The notes below the pieces were generated by a model. The model ran no database searches. It was given only the letters and a program-made list of their open reading frames with translations, and was not told the DNA's origin. This document shows positions 30,463 to 40,081 of a stretch of DNA of 64,000 bases, piece by piece. The stretch is from Candidimonas nitroreducens. GTDB lineage: Bacteria; Pseudomonadota; Gammaproteobacteria; Burkholderiales; Burkholderiaceae_B. The stretch is taken from contig NZ_NJIH01000003.1 in the NCBI RefSeq assembly GCF_002209565.1, positions 744,001 through 808,000 of the forward strand, in the 5' to 3' direction. Position 1 is the first letter of the stretch; each line of letters opens with the position of its first letter. Made by a program: the position numbers and the translations under genes.

Positions 30463-31392
30463 ATGACGGCTACACCGATCGACCCGCCGCAAACTGCGGA
30501 TTCCCGTGCGCGGGCCATGTACGATTTTGGTCCCAGCACGATTTTCGCGGCGCGCTGCGACCCGCGGTTTTCCTACTGCACGTACGTGCCGCCGCATATT
30601 CAGCAGGCGGGGCAGGCGATGGAGTTGGTCGTGTTCATACACGGCACCGCGCGTTCATTCACGGAATATCGCGACGCGTACGCCGAGTTCGCCCGCTGGA
30701 ATGACTGCATGGTGCTGTGCCCGCTGTTTCCGGTGGGGGTGCTGGGCGACGGCAACCGCGACGGCTTCAAGCAGTTGCGCGAGGGCGATATCCGCTACGA
30801 CCAGGTGCTGCTGGGCATGGTCGACGAGGTCGCGCAAAAATTCCAGTGCGATTTCAGCCGCTTTGCGCTTTGCGGCTATTCCGGCGGCGGCCAGTTCGTG
30901 AACCGTTTTGCGTTGCTGCACCCCGATCGCCTGTGGGCCGCATCCATAGGCGCGCCGGGCTCGGTTACGCTGCTCGATCCCGAGCGCGACTGGTGGGTGG
31001 GGGTGCGCGACATGCAGGCGCAATTCGGCACGGCGCTCGACCTCGATGCGCTGCGGCAAGTGGCGGTGCACATGATCGTCGGCAAGGCCGATATCGAAAC
31101 CTGGGAAATCACGCACAAGCCCGGCGGCAAGTTCTATATGCCGGGCGCCAACGACGCCGGGCGCACGCGTCCCGAACGCCTGCAGACCTTGAAGCGTTCT
31201 TTCGAAGACGCGGGCGTGGCGGTGACGCTGGATATAGTCGAAAACGTGCCGCACGATGGCATCAAGTGTGCCGGCCATATCCAGGACTTCCTGGCTGCGG
31301 CGCTGCGCGCGCGGCGTGCGGGCGGCAGGGGGAATACGGCCGCAAGCCCGGGCCCAGGTTCAAACCCAAGCCCCAGCCCCGGCGGGCGCTGA
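30463..31392 (+). CDS. Alpha/beta hydrolase preceding peptide ABC transporter
   Basis: This 309-residue hydrolase has the oxyanion-type VVFIHGTARSF, the nucleophile elbow GYSGGGQF and a probable C-terminal catalytic histidine in ENVPHDGIK. No signal peptide is visible from the ATG at 30463, chosen because AGGGGAA lies just upstream and the sequence before it does not resemble the domain; an in-frame ATG at 30340 would add 41 residues. The tail after residue 280 is a Gly/Pro/Ser-rich repeat (GPGSNPSPSPGG) that is probably disordered. It is 88 bp before the permease gene, so it probably processes the transported substrate. Confidence 0.75.
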   Translation: MTATPIDPPQTADSRARAMYDFGPSTIFAARCDPRFSYCTYVPPHIQQAGQAMELVVFIHGTARSFTEYRDAYAEFARWNDCMVLCPLFPVGVLGDGNRDGFKQLREGDIRYDQVLLGMVDEVAQKFQCDFSRFALCGYSGGGQFVNRFALLHPDRLWAASIGAPGSVTLLDPERDWWVGVRDMQAQFGTALDLDALRQVAVHMIVGKADIETWEITHKPGGKFYMPGANDAGRTRPERLQTLKRSFEDAGVAVTLDIVENVPHDGIKCAGHIQDFLAAALRARRAGGRGNTAASPGPGSNPSPSPGGR

Positions 31393-31480
31393 CCCCTTCG
31401 CCCGCACCGGTCTAGCCCCGCGAAGAAATGAAAGCCGCCGTCAACGCCGGCGCGTATGGAACCAGGAGCCTGGAGCGCCC

Positions 31481-32425
31481 ATGCTGCGTTTCATAATGTC
31501 GCGGGTAGTCATGGCCATACCGACGCTGTTGATCGTGTCGGTGGCGGTGTTCGTGCTGATCCGCCTGATTCCCGGCGACCCGGCGCAGCTGCTGCTGGGC
31601 GACCTGGCAACCCCGGCCAGCCTGGCGGATTTGCGCGCGCGCATGGGCCTGAACCAGAGCGTGGCGGTGCAGTTCGGCATCTGGCTGCGGCACATGCTGC
31701 ATGGTGACCTGGGCGTATCCATCAGCACCGGCCAGCCGGTGCTGGAACTGGTCTGGAGCCGTTTCCTGGTCAGCGCGCAGATCGTGGTGGCGGCCGTAAT
31801 CTTCGCCAGCCTGGTGGCGGTGCCCGTGGGCATGATTGCGGCCTGGAAGCAGAACCGTGCGCCCGACTTCTGCCTGGTGGGCGCGGCCACCCTGCTGGTG
31901 TCCATACCCACGTTCTGGATGGGCCTGCTGCTGCTGATCCTGTTCGGCCTGAAGCTGCAGTGGCTGCCGGTGGTGGGATATGTGTCGGTCAGTACCGACT
32001 GGAAGGCCGGCCTGCTGTACCTGGCCATGCCGGTACTGACGCTGTTCCTGCACGAGATCGGCGTGCTGATGCGCATGGCGCGGGCCAGCACGCTGGAAGT
32101 GCTGGGCCTGGACTACATCACGCATGCCCGCGCCAAGGGGCTGTCCGAGGTCACGGTGCTTACCCGCCACGCGCTGCGCAATGCCTTCGGCCCGACCTGG
32201 ACGCTGATCGGGCTGGTGCTGGGGCATTTGCTGGGCGGCATCGCCGTGGTCGAAACCGTGTTTACCATACCCGGCCTGGGCCGGCTGCTGGTGGACGCCA
32301 TCTTCTCGCGCGATTATCCGGTGATACAGGGCTGCCTGCTGTTCGTGGCGGTGATATATGTAATGGTGAATCTGGTGATCGACCTTTGCTATCCGCTGTT
32401 CGACCCCAGGGTGGCGGCGGAATGA
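31481..32425 (+). CDS. ABC transporter permease, DppB type (second system)
   Basis: This is a 314-residue membrane permease with an N-terminal helix (AIPTLLIVSVAVFVLIRL) followed by IPGDPAQLLLGD. The EAA loop is LDYITHARAKGLSEVTVLT and the end is CYPLFDPRV. The ATG at 31481 with GGAG 9 nt upstream fits the family N terminus; the frame opens further upstream inside the hydrolase gene and is rejected there. Its stop overlaps the next permease (ATGA). It is part of a second oligopeptide importer. Confidence 0.9.
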   Translation: MLRFIMSRVVMAIPTLLIVSVAVFVLIRLIPGDPAQLLLGDLATPASLADLRARMGLNQSVAVQFGIWLRHMLHGDLGVSISTGQPVLELVWSRFLVSAQIVVAAVIFASLVAVPVGMIAAWKQNRAPDFCLVGAATLLVSIPTFWMGLLLLILFGLKLQWLPVVGYVSVSTDWKAGLLYLAMPVLTLFLHEIGVLMRMARASTLEVLGLDYITHARAKGLSEVTVLTRHALRNAFGPTWTLIGLVLGHLLGGIAVVETVFTIPGLGRLLVDAIFSRDYPVIQGCLLFVAVIYVMVNLVIDLCYPLFDPRVAAE

Positions 32426-33243
32426 GGCGCCGCAACGCGGCCAATGCGCTGGTGGGCGGCGCCATCGTGGCGTTGGTGGTGGCCGCCGCGGTAATGGGCG
32501 TGCTCTGGACGCCGCACAATCCGCTGCAGATCAATTTCGCCGCGCGCCTGCAGCCGCCCGGCGCGCGGTTCCTGCTGGGCACCGACGAGTTCGGGCGCGA
32601 CGAACTGTCGCGGCTGATGGCCGGGGCGTCCATCAGCGTCTGGATCAGCCTGCTGACGGTAGCCTTCGCCGTCGTCGCCGGCACCATCATCGGCGTGGTG
32701 ACCGGCTTCGTGCGGGGCTGGACCGACCGCATCATCATGGCCTTCAATAATGCGCTGCTGGCTTTTCCCGGCCTGTTGCTGGCCCTGGGCCTGCTGGCCG
32801 TGCTGGGGGCCAACGAGTACGGCATCATTCTTGCCCTGGGCCTGGCCTACACGCCGGCGGTGACGCGCGTGGTGCGCGGCTCGGTGCTGTCGCTGCGCGA
32901 GAAAGAATTCATCGAGGCCTCGCGGGTGATGGGCAATTCCGAGCTCTACACCATGTGCCGCCACGTGCTGCCCAATTGCGTGGCGCCGCTGACGGTGCTG
33001 ACGACTTCGATGTTCGGCTGGGTGATCCTGGCCGAAAGCGCGCTGTCGTTCCTGGGGCTGGGCGTGCCGCCGCCGGCGCCCACCTGGGGCAATATGCTGG
33101 CCGCGGCGCGGCCCTTCATGGCGCAGGCCACGTATCTGTCGATATTGCCCGGCCTGTGCATCGCCCTGGCGCTGCTGGGTATCAATCTGCTGGGCGATGC
33201 GATCCGCGACTTGCTCGATCCGCACATGAGGGGCTCGCAGTGA
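32422..33243 (+). CDS. ABC transporter permease, DppC type (second system)
   Basis: This is a 273-residue membrane subunit beginning with a short basic N terminus and a hydrophobic helix, then RFLLGTDEFGRDELSR, the DppC hallmark. The EAA loop is EKEFIEASRVMGNSE and the end is GDAIRDLLDPHM. It is slightly shorter than most DppC proteins because the cytosolic N terminus is short. It overlaps both neighbours by 4 bp, so the whole cassette 31481-34916 is translationally coupled. Confidence 0.9.
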   Translation: MRRRNAANALVGGAIVALVVAAAVMGVLWTPHNPLQINFAARLQPPGARFLLGTDEFGRDELSRLMAGASISVWISLLTVAFAVVAGTIIGVVTGFVRGWTDRIIMAFNNALLAFPGLLLALGLLAVLGANEYGIILALGLAYTPAVTRVVRGSVLSLREKEFIEASRVMGNSELYTMCRHVLPNCVAPLTVLTTSMFGWVILAESALSFLGLGVPPPAPTWGNMLAAARPFMAQATYLSILPGLCIALALLGINLLGDAIRDLLDPHMRGSQ

Positions 33244-34916
33244 ATCCGCTGGTTTCGGTCTCGCATTTGTCATTGAGCGTGGGTGCGGCGGGGCGTGAAA
33301 TCGTCAGCGACGTGTCTTTCGACATCGCGCCGGGCGAGATGCTGGGCATCGTCGGCGAGTCGGGCAGCGGCAAGACCCAGGTGGCGCGCGCCATCGTCGG
33401 CCTGACGCCGCCGCCCCTGGTGCGCAGCGGCGGCAGCATCTGCTTCGACGGCGTCGACATCACGCAAGCGCCGGCGCGTACCCTGCGCCGCCTGCGCGGG
33501 GCGCGCATCGGCATGGTGTTCCAAGAGCCCATGACCTCGCTGAACCCGTCCATGACCATAGGGCGCCAGCTGGAGGAAGGCCTGGAGCTGCACCGCAAGG
33601 ACTTGAGTGCGGCGGCGCGCCGCCAACGCGTGCTGGACATGCTGGCGCGCGTCGGCATCCGCGATCCGGCCGCGGCGCTGCGGGCCTGGCCGCACGAGTT
33701 CTCGGGCGGCATGCGCCAGCGCATGATGCTGGCTTCGGTGATGCTGCTGCAGCCGGCGCTGCTGATCGCCGACGAACCCACCACGGCGCTGGATGCCGTG
33801 GTGCAGCGCGACGTGCTGGAGCTGATGGTGGGCCTGACGCGCGAGCACGGCACGGCGGTGCTGATGATCAGCCACGACCTGCCGATGGTGGCGCGCTATA
33901 CCGAACGCATGGTGGTGATGCAGGGCGGCAGGGTCATGGAAACGGGCTCGACCGCGGAAATCCTGGCGCATCCGCGCCACGCATACACGCGCAAGCTGCT
34001 CGAGGCCATGCCGCGGCCCCGCCCGGCACGCCCCGAGCCGGCGGCGAACCCGATCGTCGAGGTCAAAGGCCTGCAGGTGGAATATCGCGGCCGCAGCCGC
34101 TTGTTCTCGCGCAGTGCGCCGGTGCATGCGCTGCGCGGCATCGATCTGCACGTGCGGCCCGGCGAGGTGGTGGGGGTGGTGGGCGGCTCGGGTTCCGGCA
34201 AGACGACGCTGGGCCGCGTCATCGCGGGCCTGCTGGCGCCCAGCGGTGGGCAGGTGCTGTTCCAGGGCAGGCCCGTGGGGCGCCACCCGGCGGGGCATCA
34301 TGCGGCGGGCCGCCATGGGCCGGGCTGGGCCGATTATCGCCTGAACTGCCAGATGGTGTTCCAGGATCCGTACTCGTCGCTGGATCCGCGCATGACCATA
34401 GGGCAGCAGGTGGGCGAGGGCCTGCGCCCCTATACGCGGCTGGACGCCGCCGCCAAGCAGGCCCGGGTGCAAGAGGTGCTGGAAGAGGTGGGCCTGGGCG
34501 GCGATTACGCGCGCCGCTATCCGCACGAGCTGTCGGGCGGGCAGCGCCAGCGCGTGGCGATTGCCCGGGCGGTGGTGCGCAGGCCGTCTTTCGTGATTGC
34601 CGACGAACCCGTGTCGGCGCTGGACGTGACGGTGCGCGCCCAGGTGCTGGATCTGTTCGCCAGCCTGCAAGAGCGCCACGGTTTCTCGTGCCTGTTCATC
34701 AGCCACGACCTGGGCGTGATCGAGCAGGTTGCCGACCGGGTCGTGGTGATGCGCGAGGGCGCCATTGTCGAGCAGGGCACGCGCGACGAGATTTTCGAGC
34801 AGCCGCGCAACGAATACACACGCAGCCTGCTGTCGGCGATCCCGGCGCTGGAATCGACTGCCGAGGGTGGAGTGCGGCTGCGCTGGCGCCTTGCCGCCGA
34901 TGACAGTTCCACATGA
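33240..34916 (+). CDS. Fused double ATP-binding subunit (second peptide ABC system)
   Basis: This 558-residue protein has two nucleotide-binding domains. The first has GESGSGKTQVA, FSGGMRQRM and [12 protein letters not shown]. The second has GGSGSGKTT, LSGGQRQRVA and [12 protein letters not shown]. The GTG at 33240 overlaps the preceding stop (GTGA). Unlike the fused ATPase of the first system it has only a short linker between the domains. The first Walker A ends in KT rather than KST. Fused ATPases of this sort replace DppD and DppF. Confidence 0.88.
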   Translation: MNPLVSVSHLSLSVGAAGREIVSDVSFDIAPGEMLGIVGESGSGKTQVARAIVGLTPPPLVRSGGSICFDGVDITQAPARTLRRLRGARIGMVFQEPMTSLNPSMTIGRQLEEGLELHRKDLSAAARRQRVLDMLARVGIRDPAAALRAWPHEFSGGMRQRMMLASVMLLQPALLIADEPTTALDAVVQRDVLELMVGLTREHGTAVLMISHDLPMVARYTERMVVMQGGRVMETGSTAEILAHPRHAYTRKLLEAMPRPRPARPEPAANPIVEVKGLQVEYRGRSRLFSRSAPVHALRGIDLHVRPGEVVGVVGGSGSGKTTLGRVIAGLLAPSGGQVLFQGRPVGRHPAGHHAAGRHGPGWADYRLNCQMVFQDPYSSLDPRMTIGQQVGEGLRPYTRLDAAAKQARVQEVLEEVGLGGDYARRYPHELSGGQRQRVAIARAVVRRPSFVIADEPVSALDVTVRAQVLDLFASLQERHGFSCLFISHDLGVIEQVADRVVVMREGAIVEQGTRDEIFEQPRNEYTRSLLSAIPALESTAEGGVRLRWRLAADDSST

Positions 34917-34940
34917 GGGTTACCGAGGAGGGACGCGCCT

Positions 34941-35558
34941 ATGCCGAAAAAAGCGGCCACGCAGCCCGGCCTGGCGGATCGCATTGCCCATGACATACAG
35001 TCCGGGGTTCATGGCGCGGGCGCCTGGCTGAAACAGATAGACATGCAGGAGCGCTACGGCGCCAAGCGGCTGGACGTGCGGCGCGCGCTGGATCTGCTGG
35101 TACTCAAGCGCCTGATCGAGCACATCCCCAATCGCGGCTACCATGTATACGCCATGAGCGAGCGCAGCGAAGACGAGATCCGCGACGTCCGCATCATGCT
35201 GGAAGCCGGTGCCGTGCCGGATCTGATCGCCAGTGCGAGCGCGGCTGGCATCAAGAACCTGCGCGCTCTGGCCGAACGCTTCGCCGGCCTGCTGCGCGAG
35301 GGCACGCTGCTCGAGCAGTACGAGGCCAACCTGGCCTTCCACGCGGCGGTGTACGACATTTGTTCCAACCGCGAGCTGGTGGGCCTGATCGGGGACATGC
35401 GCGGCCGTGCACCCGCGGCGCCGGCCACACAGTGGTGGACGCGCGCTCGCATCGAGCAGTCGGCGCGCGAGCATTTCCAGATCGTCGAGGCCCTCGAGGC
35501 GCGCGACGCCGGGCGCCTGCGGAAGGTTATTACGGCGCACATCAGGCAAAGCGCCTGA
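34941..35558 (+). CDS. GntR-family transcriptional regulator (FCD type)
   Basis: The 205-residue protein has an N-terminal winged helix (LADRIAHDIQSG through AKRLDVRRALDLL) and a C-terminal all-helical ligand domain of the FadR/FCD type (EANLAFHAAVYDICSNREL, the region that normally binds a metal and an organic acid). It starts 24 bp after the transporter ATPase and is probably co-transcribed. It is the obvious candidate regulator of the second peptide system and of the divergent binding-protein/C45 genes. Confidence 0.8.
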   Translation: MPKKAATQPGLADRIAHDIQSGVHGAGAWLKQIDMQERYGAKRLDVRRALDLLVLKRLIEHIPNRGYHVYAMSERSEDEIRDVRIMLEAGAVPDLIASASAAGIKNLRALAERFAGLLREGTLLEQYEANLAFHAAVYDICSNRELVGLIGDMRGRAPAAPATQWWTRARIEQSAREHFQIVEALEARDAGRLRKVITAHIRQSA

Positions 35559-35609
35559 TACGAATTCGCGATCAAAACGGCAGCCGCGGGATGCTCCGCG
35601 GGCGCCACA

Positions 35610-37169
35610 CTACTTCGCGGTCTTTTCCACTTCCCAGAGCCGCGCCGATTTCACGGCCCAGGGGCGGTAGCCCTTGATGTCGCTGCGATAGGCGACGATG
35701 TCCACCGGGTTGTACAGCGGCACCATGGGCGCATCGGCAATGAACATCTGGTGCAGCCGGTCGAAGATCTTCTGGCGCTCGGCATGGTCGACGTCGAGGT
35801 CGGCCTCTTTGATCAGCTTGATGGCTTGCGGATTGTCCCAGACCTTGCGCGGCTGCTTGTTCTTGTCGCCGGTAATCGAGTCGAAGCTCAGGGCCGGATC
35901 CATGCGCGCCGAGTACGGGAACGACATGAGCTGGTATTTGCCGGTGTTGTAGCGATCCAGCATCGCGGCCCACTCCATGACTTCGAGCCGAGTGTTGATG
36001 CCCGCCGCCTGCAGCATGGCCTGCAGCAGCACTGCCGACTGGTATGTCTGGGGAAAGCGCTTGGTGGCCATCAGTGTCAGCGTCTGGCCCTTGTAGCCGG
36101 CTTCCTGCAGCAGCTTGCGCGACAGCGCCGGATCGTAGGCCCAGCCCTTTTGCTCTACGGGCCCGTAGTAGGAAGAGGCCTTGGGTACGATCGAATTGTT
36201 GGGTTGCGCCAGGCCATAGGAAACCGCTTCCACCAACTGCTTGCCGTCGATGGCGTGGGCGATGGCTTGGCGCAGCTTGACGTTGGACAGCAGCGGGTCG
36301 CGGGTCTGCATCAGCAGCCCGGACATGCTCAGCACCGGGGCATGGGCCACCTTGATGCCGGACACTTTTTCCAGCACGGCTGCGTCGCTGTCGGGCAGGT
36401 CGTCGATGATGTCGATGTCGCCGCGCTGCAGGGCGGCCTTGGCCGTCGAGGCGTCGGGCACCACCATGAAGCGCACTTCGTCGACCAGCGGTCGCTTGGA
36501 GCCCGTGTAGCCGTCGGATTTGCCCGGCGGATTGGCGTAGCCGGCATAGCGTGTCAGGCGCACATATTGGCCGCGCTGCCATTCGGCGAAGGCGAAGGGG
36601 CCGGTACCTATGGGCTTGTCCCAGGTGCCGTCGGGCTTGACCGAGGCTTGCTGCAAAATGCCGGTGCCACCGCAGTCTACGCGCGCCAGCGAAGTCAGGA
36701 ACAGGCCGTTGGCTTGCGACAGATGAAACACCACGGTGTGCGGGTCGGGCGCGTCCACGCCGGTTACCTTCATGCCATCGCGCCCGTCGAAGGCGCTGCG
36801 GCAGCGCCAGCCGGTCTTGGGATCCATGTCGTGCTGCCAGGTCCAGAGCACGTCGGCCGAGCTGAAGGGCGCGCCGTTCTGGAATTTGACGCCTACACGC
36901 AGCTTGAAGGTGTAGGTCTTGCCGTCCGGGCTGATGTCCACCGACTTGGCCAGCAGCGGGCGTACCGTGGCGTCTTCGCCGTAGGCCACCAGGCCTTCGA
37001 CCACCTGCATGACCACGGCATCGCTATTGCTGTCGCGGTTGACCCCGGGTTCGCTGGAGCGGATGTCGGACGTGACCGAGATGCGGATGGTGCTGGGCGC
37101 CGTGGCGGCGCCGGCCGTGGCGCCCAGAGCCAGCGCGGCGGCCGCCGCCAGTAGGGTAGGGGTCTTCAT
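35610..37169 (-). CDS. ABC transporter periplasmic peptide-binding protein (second system)
   Basis: This 519-residue SBP_bac_5 receptor has a clear signal peptide (MKTPTLLAAAAALALGATAG, cleaved near residue 22). The mature part has the family segments LLAKSVDISPDGKTYTFKLR and FSSADVLWTWQHDMDP, and ends AVKSARLWEVEKTAK. It faces the permease/ATPase operon from the opposite strand, converging on the GntR gene, and lies 34 bp downstream of the C45 hydrolase gene. It is the only peptide receptor near the second transporter, so it very probably serves it. Confidence 0.87.
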   Translation of the reverse strand: MKTPTLLAAAAALALGATAGAATAPSTIRISVTSDIRSSEPGVNRDSNSDAVVMQVVEGLVAYGEDATVRPLLAKSVDISPDGKTYTFKLRVGVKFQNGAPFSSADVLWTWQHDMDPKTGWRCRSAFDGRDGMKVTGVDAPDPHTVVFHLSQANGLFLTSLARVDCGGTGILQQASVKPDGTWDKPIGTGPFAFAEWQRGQYVRLTRYAGYANPPGKSDGYTGSKRPLVDEVRFMVVPDASTAKAALQRGDIDIIDDLPDSDAAVLEKVSGIKVAHAPVLSMSGLLMQTRDPLLSNVKLRQAIAHAIDGKQLVEAVSYGLAQPNNSIVPKASSYYGPVEQKGWAYDPALSRKLLQEAGYKGQTLTLMATKRFPQTYQSAVLLQAMLQAAGINTRLEVMEWAAMLDRYNTGKYQLMSFPYSARMDPALSFDSITGDKNKQPRKVWDNPQAIKLIKEADLDVDHAERQKIFDRLHQMFIADAPMVPLYNPVDIVAYRSDIKGYRPWAVKSARLWEVEKTAK

Positions 37170-37203
37170 GGCTTATTCCTCCTGATGCGCCGCGGGGCCG
37201 CGG

Positions 37204-38346
37204 CTATGCGGAACCGCAAGGGACAAGTTCCGGATCCGCCGTGAGGCTGTAGCGGGTAAAGGTACGGTTTTGCGCTGGCAGCGGCGCGACTTCCATAGTG
37301 CCCGTAGCGGGCTCCATGACGACCATGGCGACCGAGGCCGAAAGATTGGCGTGGCTGCCCGGACGCGGCGGCCGGCATACCGAATAGGGGGTGCCGAAGT
37401 CGTCGAACAGGGCGCGCTTCAGGTCGTCGAGCGTAAGCAGCTGTTTTTCGTTGAGCAAACGGCGTACGCGCCAGTCGCGATAAACGCTTTCGGGCATGCT
37501 GGCGCGGCCCGTGTCGCGCAACTTGCACAGCGCCGCCGGGTCGACCCAGTGGTTGGCGTGCACGATCAGGTCGTCGGCGCCGGGATACAGCGCAAAGGCC
37601 TCGTCGGGGGCGCATTCGTAATCGATGCCGAAGCCCTCGGCCATGCCCAGCATGATGTTGTTCGAGCAGGACTTGGGCGTGGAGGCCACGGCCTTGAGGG
37701 CCAATGCGAAGTGCTGCTGTTCCAGCACCTTGCGGCGGATCAGCGACAGCGGTACGCCGACCTGCCTGAAGTCGCGTTCGGATTCCAGGTAGTTGGCGGT
37801 AATGGAAATGCCCGCGCTGTTCAGGCCGCTGCGCGCCAGGCCGCCCGCCTCGACGAAGGTGAGGAAATCGGGGCCGTCGTCGTTGTGGACGCGCAGCACG
37901 ACAGAGGTCTCGGCGCATTCGGCGCGCCAGTCCCAGTTCTGGCCATGCAGCAGCTTGCCGTTGGCCGAACGGTTGGGCAGGATCAGCGCCCCGGTGCAGC
38001 CGTCGTCGGGTTCGAGCTCGGCGGCCTGGTCTTGTTCCGCGCGCGCCTTGGCGACCACCTCGGTGCGCGCGTTGATCATGACAATATCTTCAAACGGTAT
38101 TTTGGCGCCTTCTGCGATACCGTGCATTTCTTCAATGTAGTGCGGGGCGAAGCTTTCGATGTCGCGGGCGAAACTTTGGATGAGGCGGCTGCGCGCCGCC
38201 GCCTCGTAGCCCAATGCGGCCAGCGTCTGGCCATACATGGCTGCGCTCTTGGCAATACGCGCCGCGGCTTGGCGCCCGTATGACTGGCCGCGTTGTGCGG
38301 CTGTGCCGGATACGGAGACGAAGGGGAACTGCGGGATGTTCGGCAT
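37204..38346 (-). CDS. C45 family autoproteolytic acyltransferase/hydrolase
   Basis: The 380-residue protein resembles peptidase family C45 (acyl-CoA:6-aminopenicillanate acyltransferase/linear-amide hydrolases, Ntn fold). The precursor should cut itself before C117 in LEPDDGCTGALILPN, exposing the catalytic cysteine. HGQNWDWRAE and GGLARSGLNSAGISITANY, typical of the Ntn beta sandwich, follow. No signal peptide is seen. It is upstream of the binding-protein gene on the same strand with a 34-bp gap. The likely role is cleavage of the amide bond of an acylated amino acid or peptide; the substrate is not known. Confidence 0.82.
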   Translation of the reverse strand: MPNIPQFPFVSVSGTAAQRGQSYGRQAAARIAKSAAMYGQTLAALGYEAAARSRLIQSFARDIESFAPHYIEEMHGIAEGAKIPFEDIVMINARTEVVAKARAEQDQAAELEPDDGCTGALILPNRSANGKLLHGQNWDWRAECAETSVVLRVHNDDGPDFLTFVEAGGLARSGLNSAGISITANYLESERDFRQVGVPLSLIRRKVLEQQHFALALKAVASTPKSCSNNIMLGMAEGFGIDYECAPDEAFALYPGADDLIVHANHWVDPAALCKLRDTGRASMPESVYRDWRVRRLLNEKQLLTLDDLKRALFDDFGTPYSVCRPPRPGSHANLSASVAMVVMEPATGTMEVAPLPAQNRTFTRYSLTADPELVPCGSA

Positions 38347-38755
38347 GGTGGACGGGTCAGCCTGAGGGTGGGGGCGGTGAAGCCCTGGAAAAAATTCTAT
38401 CGTATTTTGATGTCAAAAAATACTACGGGTTTTCTCCTAGGAAAAACCCTCGCAGCCCCGGCTCCAGGTGGCGGTTTCAGGTGCCGGATGTCGCGTGTAA
38501 TGGTTCATTGTCGGCCTGGCGCTCGGTGTTGTATATGACTTTTGAAGATAGTATCCTGAGCAAAACATCAAATTACGCAATATCGCAATATCGCATCCGG
38601 CGCGTCGCGCTGGGCGCTGCAGCGCATCCGGTTCCGGGCCGTAGCGCCAGGGGTTGCGGGCAAGCCGGTGGTTTCTGGCCCGGCGGCCTCGTAAGGCGGA
38701 GTAAAGGCGCGGGATAAAGGCAGTAAGTGTTGGCTTATTCTGTTGGGAGGCAGAT
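38347..38755. promoter_or_regulatory. Divergent regulatory region, C45 hydrolase / soxC
   Basis: These 409 bases hold no convincing gene. AT-rich stretches at 38390-38440 and 38525-38580 are the best promoter candidates. At 38402-38423 an inverted repeat with arms GTATTTT and AAAATAC encloses TTTTGA-TG-TCAAAA. TTGACA lies within it on the minus strand, but no -10 box at the right distance is found. Confidence 0.4.
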
Positions 38756-40081
38756 ATGGAGTCTGATTCACTGGTGCAATCCGCAGCTTCCGTGGCACCC
38801 ATAGCGGGCGATGAATTGAAACGGCGGCGTTTCCTTCAACATGCGGGCGGCGTTCTGGCCGGGGCCATGGCCTCGGCGGCCACCGGTGCCTTCGCCCAGG
38901 GCGAGTCCGCGTCGCCGGCCGCCGCCCAAGCGCAGGCCGGGCCCGAATATCCGCCCGGCGTACCGCCCTGGAGCAAAACGCCGGGCAAGCCCATCAGCAA
39001 GCACCCGTATGGCATGCCCTCGCCGTTCGAAAAAGACGTGGCGCTGGATGTGCGCCCCACCGACAAGCAGTACTGGTCTTCGTCGGCGCGGTCGCCTTTG
39101 CAGGATCTGGACGGCATCATCACGCCCAATGGCCTGTTCTACCAGCGCCACCATGGCGGCGTGCCCGCCATCGACCCGGCGCAGCATCGGCTGATGATCC
39201 ACGGCAAGGTCGAGAAGCCCTGGCTGTTCACCATGGAAGATTTGCGCCGCTTTCCTTCGGTGTCGCGCATCCACTTCCTGGAATGCTCCGGCAACCCGGG
39301 CTATGGCGTGCATGGCAAGACCGCGGCGCAGGCAAACGGGCTGGTCAGCTGCGCCGAATGGACGGGCGTGCCGCTGAAGACGGTGTTCGAGGAAATCGGG
39401 GTCGATACCAGCGCCAAGTGGGTGGTGGCCGAAGGCGCCGATGCCGCGGCCCTGACGCGCAGCATACCCATGGAAAAATGCCTGGACGACGCCTTGCTGG
39501 TCTATAGCCAGAATGGCGAGCGCCTGCGGCCCGAGCAGGGCTATCCGCTGCGCCTGCTGGTGCCCGGCTTCGAGGGCAACATGAACGTCAAGTGGCTGCG
39601 GCGCCTGCACGTGGTGGATGCCCCGGCCTATTCGCGCGAAGAAACCTCCAAGTACACCGACCTGCAGGCCGACGGCAAGGCCCGCCAATTCACGTTCTAC
39701 ATGGAGGCCAAGTCCATCATCACCTCGCCTTCGGGCGGCCAGAAGATCCCCAAGGGTGTCTGTGAAATCCGCGGCATCGCCTGGAGCGGCCACGGCAAGA
39801 TCAGCCACGTCGACGTGTCCGTGGACGGCGGCCGCAACTGGCGCCGCGCCGAATTGCAGCTGCCTGTTCTCACCAAGGCCTTGACGCGTTTCAGGCTGTT
39901 GTGGGAATGGGACGGCAAGCCCGCGGTGATCGTCAGCCGCGCCACCGACGAAACCGGCTATGTGCAGCCCTCGCTGGAAGAACTGGTGCGGCTCAGAAGC
40001 CTCAACGGCACGTATCACAACAATGCGATGACGCCCTGGCGCATTGCCGAAAACGGGGAGCTCACCAATGCGTACGCCTGA
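38756..40081 (+). CDS. soxC: Sulfite/sulfane dehydrogenase molybdoprotein SoxC
   Basis: This 441-residue protein of the sulfite-oxidase family is exported by the Tat pathway: the twin-arginine signal is visible as LKRRRFLQHAGGVLAGAM. The molybdopterin-liganding cysteine is C177 in HFLECSGNPGYG. The N-terminal Moco domain is followed by a C-terminal Ig-like dimerisation domain (KIPKGVCEIRGIAWSGHGKISHVDVSVDGG). With SoxD it oxidises the sulfane sulfur of SoxY-bound intermediates or sulfite. soxD overlaps its end by 14 bp. No other sox genes are in the window. Confidence 0.9.
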   Translation: MESDSLVQSAASVAPIAGDELKRRRFLQHAGGVLAGAMASAATGAFAQGESASPAAAQAQAGPEYPPGVPPWSKTPGKPISKHPYGMPSPFEKDVALDVRPTDKQYWSSSARSPLQDLDGIITPNGLFYQRHHGGVPAIDPAQHRLMIHGKVEKPWLFTMEDLRRFPSVSRIHFLECSGNPGYGVHGKTAAQANGLVSCAEWTGVPLKTVFEEIGVDTSAKWVVAEGADAAALTRSIPMEKCLDDALLVYSQNGERLRPEQGYPLRLLVPGFEGNMNVKWLRRLHVVDAPAYSREETSKYTDLQADGKARQFTFYMEAKSIITSPSGGQKIPKGVCEIRGIAWSGHGKISHVDVSVDGGRNWRRAELQLPVLTKALTRFRLLWEWDGKPAVIVSRATDETGYVQPSLEELVRLRSLNGTYHNNAMTPWRIAENGELTNAYA

